A stretch of 47,295 bases of DNA from an uncultured Butyrivibrio sp. (GTDB lineage Bacteria > Bacillota > Clostridia > Lachnospirales > Lachnospiraceae). Position numbers and translations under genes: made by a program. This document shows, one piece after another, positions 44,146 to 47,295 of the stretch. The notes beneath the pieces were generated by a model. That model was not told where the DNA came from. It was given only the letters and a program-made list of their open reading frames with translations, and did not search any database. Each line of letters opens with the position of its first letter. Within the stretch, counting starts at the first letter, position 1. The stretch lies in contig CAMVLM010000011.1 in NCBI GenBank assembly GCA_947168335.1, positions 1 through 47,295 of the forward strand, given 5' to 3'.

Positions 44146-44269
44146 CCGACGAACGTCGGATGAATACTTGTAAGACATTCCGCACAGACAATGCGGAACA
44201 TTGTTATAAATGCCTGTCTATCATGCCTCCCTTCCTGATACTGGTATCACAGAGGCACCACGAGTATTC
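44146..44269 (+). ncRNA. candidate structured RNA of unknown family
   Basis: Stems: CCGAC/GTCGG (44146-44150, 44155-44159); an outer 10-pair stem GAATACTTGT (44162-44171) with ACGAGTATTC (44260-44269); TTCCGCA/TGCGGAA (44178-44184, 44192-44198); TGCCTC/GAGGCA (44224-44229, 44252-44257) containing TGATAC/GTATCA. The loop AGACA (44186-44190) complements TGTCT (44215-44219), a possible pseudoknot. One outer pair is G-U on the plus strand but C-A on the minus strand, which favours the plus strand. Length and a three-way layout recall 5S RNA but conserved 5S bases are missing. No family is recognised. Confidence 0.35.
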
Positions 44270-44388
44270 AATATACACTATTCCAATTATAAAAGCAAGT
44301 CTTTTTTCAATAATTTTAATTTTTATAATCAGGGCAACTTAATCTCTATAAACAAGTCATGAAATTTTTAAAAATGCCGATACATCTA

Positions 44389-44417
44389 TTGACACAAGTT
44401 CACGTTTTTTATAATAT
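44389..44417 (+). promoter_or_regulatory. promoter of mecA-like gene
   Basis: TTGACA (44389-44394) and TAATAT (44412-44417) are 17 bases apart, about 50 bases before ATG. TATAAT at 44410 would give only 15 bases. Confidence 0.6.
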
Positions 44418-44470
44418 TCAACTAATCAAACATACATTTACAGTTGTAAACTTTTTATGGAGAACATCGG

Positions 44471-45235
44471 ATGAAAATCGAAAGAGTTAATGATTATCAA
44501 ATACGATGCACACTTACAAAAGAAGATCTCGCAAGCAGAGAGCTGAAGATCAGCGAGCTTGCTTATGGAACCGATAAAGCCAAGGAACTCTTCAGAGACA
44601 TGATGCAGCAGGCCAATTATCAGTTTGGTTTTGATGCAGAGGACATTCCTCTTATGATAGAAGCTGTCCCGATCAATTCTGAGTGTATCGTTCTTATTAT
44701 TACCAAGGTAGAGGATCCGGAGGAACTTGATACCAGGTTTGCCAACTTCTCACCTTCTGTAACGAACGAAGTGACCGGTTCTTCTTCTGAAATGGATGAT
44801 ATTGAAGATGACATATCTTCTCTTTTCAAAAAGATCAAGGAAAGCGAAGGCTCTATGCCTAATTCCAATCACGGAAGGGCTAAAAAGCGCCCCAGTGCCG
44901 GAAATAAGAATGCAGAAAACAGTCAGGATAATGAAGATGCAAATCTGTTTTTCCTTTTCTCATTCGACACAATGCACGACATTATGAAATTTGCTTCACT
45001 TAATCAGGCCCCTGTAACTGTGAATAACACTTTATACAAAAGCGATTCAACCGGAAGGTTATTCCTTTTGATCCAGCCTTCTGGCGAAAGTGCAGGTGCT
45101 CTTAAGAGCCTGTGCACACAGCTTTCTGAATACGGAAGACCTGAGAATTCAAGTTCCATCAGTATTCAGTACCTTGATGAGCACTACAAAGTAATAATCC
45201 GTGATAACGCAATCCAAAAGCTGACAGATATTTGA
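44471..45235 (+). CDS. mecA: MecA-type adaptor protein
   Basis: A 254-residue protein. The N-terminal substrate-binding part begins MKIERVNDYQIRCTLTKEDL, as in MecA. A flexible charged and Ser-rich linker covers about 95-158. The C-terminal ClpC-binding part (about 160-250) has FLFSFDTMHDIMKFA and YKVIIRDNAIQKL. MecA delivers proteins to ClpC-ClpP for degradation and controls competence in Bacillus. ATG follows GGAGAAC. It is a single gene with its own promoter and terminator. Confidence 0.9.
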   Translation: MKIERVNDYQIRCTLTKEDLASRELKISELAYGTDKAKELFRDMMQQANYQFGFDAEDIPLMIEAVPINSECIVLIITKVEDPEELDTRFANFSPSVTNEVTGSSSEMDDIEDDISSLFKKIKESEGSMPNSNHGRAKKRPSAGNKNAENSQDNEDANLFFLFSFDTMHDIMKFASLNQAPVTVNNTLYKSDSTGRLFLLIQPSGESAGALKSLCTQLSEYGRPENSSSISIQYLDEHYKVIIRDNAIQKLTDI

Positions 45236-45240
45236 TATTC

Positions 45241-45278
45241 ACCCTCCACGATCCCAGGATCCCGGAGGGTTTCTTATT
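45241..45278 (+). terminator. terminator after mecA-like gene
   Basis: ACCCTCC (45241-45247) pairs with GGAGGGT (45264-45270), with an inner GATCC/GGATC stem. The T-rich tail is TTTCTTATT. Confidence 0.8.
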
Positions 45279-45335
45279 GTATACTCAAATAATTTTGCTT
45301 GTAAAATTCCCCTACGCGGGCAAAACCATAAAGCA

Positions 45336-45373
45336 AAAAATCCCCGACACGCATATTGCATGTCGGGGATTTC
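45336..45373 (-). terminator. terminator after pyruvate:ferredoxin oxidoreductase
   Basis: ATCCCCGACA pairs with TGTCGGGGAT (stem cores at 45341-45349 and 45361-45369). On the minus strand it ends in TTTTTT. The left flank is also T-rich on the other strand, so it may work both ways. Confidence 0.9.
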
Positions 45374-45403
45374 TGCTTGTATCTTAGTTCTTACTCTGAA
45401 GAA

Positions 45404-47295
45404 TTAGTTATCGTAAAGAGTAACCAGCTTGTTCAGGTAAGCAAGACGCTCTTCAGCGTTCTCCTTAGACTTAGCATAGAGCTTCTGTGCTCTCTCAGGA
45501 TTCTTGAGCTTAAGTGAAAGGTATCTAACCTCACCGTCAAGGAAGTCCTGATACTCCTCTGTAGGAGCCTTGCTGTCGAGTGAGAACTTCTTCTCAGCAG
45601 CAGGATTGAAGCGGAACATATGCCAGTAGCCAGTAGCTACAGCCTTCTTCTCTTCATCCATAACCTTATTCATACCGGACTTAAGTCCCTGGTTGATACA
45701 AGGAGCATATGCGATGATGAGTGAAGGTCCCGGATATGCCTCAGCCTCAGCGATTGCCTTAAGTGTCTGGTTCATATCAGCACCCATAGCGATCTGAGCA
45801 ACATATACATAACCATAGCTCATAGCGATAGAAGCAAGATCCTTCTGCTTGATCTCCTTACCGCCTGCAGCGAACTGTGCTACAGCACCTGTAGGAGTAG
45901 CCTTTGAGGACTGTCCACCTGTATTTGAGTAAACCTCAGTGTTAACAACGAGAACGTTTACATCCTTACCGGAAGCAAGTACGTGATCGAGACCACCAAA
46001 TCCGATATCGAATGCCCATCCGTCACCACCGAAGATCCACTGTGACTTCTTAGCTGCGAAGTCCTTATTCTTAAGAACATACTTAGCAGCATCTGAGCTG
46101 TCGCCTGCAAGTGCAGCTACGAGCTCTTCTGTAGCAGCTGTGTTTGTAGCACCGTTAGCGAAAGTATCAAGATACTTCTGAGCTGCGTCCTTAGCGGAAC
46201 CGCTGCCAGCTGCGATCTCTTCTACCTTCTCCTTGATAGCATCACGGAGTGCGTTCTGTGCAAGAACCATACCGAAACCAAACTCAGCGTTATCCTCGAA
46301 CAGGGAGTTATCCCATGCAGGACCCTGGCCCTTTTCGTTTACTGTGTAAGGTGTTGAAGGTGAGGAGTTACCCCAGATTGATGTACATCCTGTAGCGTTA
46401 GCAACGTACATTCTGTCACCAAAGAGCTGAGTAACAAGCTTAACATAAGGTGTCTCACCACAACCTGCGCAAGCGCCTGAGAACTCAAGGAGAGGCTGCT
46501 TGAACTGTGAACCTCTGATTGTTGTCTCTTTAAGCTTCTCAACAACTTCTGTCTTAACAGGAGTCTTAACTGCATAATCGAAGTACTTCTGCTCATCCTT
46601 GTTATCAGCGATAGCGCCCATCTTAAGAGTCTCGCCTGCCTTGTTACCTACGCAGACATTAGCGCAGGAACCGCAACCTGTACAATCAAGTGCAGAGATA
46701 ACAACTGAGAACTTGTATCCGGGAACTCCGTTGAGATCCTTTGTCTGAAGTCCTTCAGGAGCCTTAGCAACTTCATCATCTGTAAGCGCAACTGTTCTGA
46801 TTGCAGCGTGAGGACAAACAAGTGAACAGAATCCACACTCTACGCACTTTGTAGCATCCCACTTCGGAACGTTAACTGCAATACCTCTCTTCTCGAATGC
46901 AGCAGATCCACTAGGTGTAGAACCATCAACATAAGGAAGAAGGTCAGAAACCTTAAGTGTGTTACCTTCCTGAGAGTTAACCTTGGACTGGATGTTGTTA
47001 ACGAAATCTACAACGTCCTTACGATCGCCCTTAGCTTCTGTGAACTCAAGGCCTTCGTCCTTAGCATCCTTCCAGCTTTCAGGAATCTCTACCTTGATGA
47101 GGTTCTTCGGATCAGCACCTGCATCGATAGCATCCCAGTTCTTCTTAACGACATCTTCACCCTTACGGCCGTATGTCTTCTGAGCAGCATCCTTCATGAA
47201 CTTGATTGCATCTTCTTCAGGAATGATCTTTGTGATGTTAAAGAATGCAGACTGAAGGATTGTGTTAATTCTTGTAGGACCCATACCTACTTCAA
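45404..47295 (-). CDS. nifJ: pyruvate:ferredoxin oxidoreductase, C-terminal part
   Basis: About 630 residues, open to the right edge, so about half of the usual 1180-residue protein. It oxidises pyruvate to acetyl-CoA with ferredoxin reduction. Visible here are the linker EKR-like region (MGPTRINTILQSAFFNITKI), two [4Fe-4S] motifs CVECGFCSLVCPHAAI and CTGCGSCANVCVGNKAGET, the proximal-cluster and TPP-domain Cys (GACAGCGETPYVK, ANATGCTSIWG), and the TPP loop GGDGWAFDIGFGG with NTEVYSNTGGQ. No damage is seen. The Met at 47284 is internal, not a start. Confidence 0.97.
   Translation of the reverse strand, partial: EVGMGPTRINTILQSAFFNITKIIPEEDAIKFMKDAAQKTYGRKGEDVVKKNWDAIDAGADPKNLIKVEIPESWKDAKDEGLEFTEAKGDRKDVVDFVNNIQSKVNSQEGNTLKVSDLLPYVDGSTPSGSAAFEKRGIAVNVPKWDATKCVECGFCSLVCPHAAIRTVALTDDEVAKAPEGLQTKDLNGVPGYKFSVVISALDCTGCGSCANVCVGNKAGETLKMGAIADNKDEQKYFDYAVKTPVKTEVVEKLKETTIRGSQFKQPLLEFSGACAGCGETPYVKLVTQLFGDRMYVANATGCTSIWGNSSPSTPYTVNEKGQGPAWDNSLFEDNAEFGFGMVLAQNALRDAIKEKVEEIAAGSGSAKDAAQKYLDTFANGATNTAATEELVAALAGDSSDAAKYVLKNKDFAAKKSQWIFGGDGWAFDIGFGGLDHVLASGKDVNVLVVNTEVYSNTGGQSSKATPTGAVAQFAAGGKEIKQKDLASIAMSYGYVYVAQIAMGADMNQTLKAIAEAEAYPGPSLIIAYAPCINQGLKSGMNKVMDEEKKAVATGYWHMFRFNPAAEKKFSLDSKAPTEEYQDFLDGEVRYLSLKLKNPERAQKLYAKSKENAEERLAYLNKLVTLYDN

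Noticed and set aside
44162-44269. 5S rRNA, from a 10-pair closing stem with two arms
   Set aside because: The conserved loop sequences of 5S rRNA are missing and no 16S or 23S gene is in the window.
44136-44342. Open frame of 68 codons in the gap before mecA
   Set aside because: It lies over the nested stems, has no ribosome site and an unlikely mixed composition. A structured RNA explains the region better.
1-47295. CRISPR array, insertion sequences, prophage or tRNA genes
   Set aside because: No regularly spaced repeats, transposase or integrase motifs, phage genes or cloverleaf-like sequences were seen while reading both strands.

Overview
The window looks like chromosomal DNA of a low-to-moderate G+C anaerobic Firmicute, most likely a Lachnospiraceae member of the Butyrivibrio/Pseudobutyrivibrio type. 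The support is: lipoprotein binding proteins with long Glu/Thr/Ser linkers, a YesMN-type two-component system and AraC regulators beside glycosidases, the clostridial GlgC/GlgD pair, a pyruvate:ferredoxin oxidoreductase, SpoVG, TrpB2, MecA and a DnaD/DnaI-type primosome. The genus is an inference. I see no rRNA, tRNA, insertion sequence, prophage or CRISPR array.

Region 1 (1-19078) is a glycan-use locus. On the minus strand, the Opp-type (family 5) transporter comes first (17520 to 11276), then an operon of GH2 beta-mannosidase, sensor kinase and response regulator (11121 to 5932). An operon for a sugar ABC transporter (CUT1 type), an MGH1/GH63-like glycosidase and a GH78 alpha-L-rhamnosidase that runs off the left edge follows (5804 to 1). 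A divergent AraC regulator (17822-19078) faces the Opp genes. Together they suggest import and intracellular trimming of a mannose- and rhamnose-containing oligosaccharide. The substrate cannot be read from sequence.

Region 2 (19148-30420, minus strand) is housekeeping: uracil permease, an unrecognised 59-residue protein, TrpB2, a monofunctional-looking prephenate dehydratase, mfd, pth, then spoVG, glgD and glgC in one tight cluster. Terminators at 20606, 22409 and 27625 divide it into units.

Region 3 (30595-35521, plus strand) holds murC, then a dense cluster of DnaA-box-like 9-mers wrapped around the murC terminator, then a DnaD-domain protein, a DnaI/DnaC-like loader and a PRPP synthase. 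The box cluster directly upstream of primosome genes is the most striking non-coding signal in the window.

Region 4 (35593-43787) has an 852-residue exported protein with a C39-peptidase-like domain that appears to have lost its catalytic residues, a DUF402 protein, and a five-gene minus-strand operon: GH18-like glycosidase, threonylcarbamoyl-AMP synthase, RpiB, dCMP deaminase and a SleB-like hydrolase with a coiled coil. Region 5 (43788-47295) has a 680-base gap with nested inverted repeats and a possible unrecognised RNA, a MecA-type adaptor and the C-terminal half of pyruvate:ferredoxin oxidoreductase, cut by the right edge.

Intergenic signals recur in a pattern. Two divergent pairs have promoters that overlap so closely that only one polymerase could bind at a time, and both binding-protein genes are followed by a strong hairpin before their permease genes.
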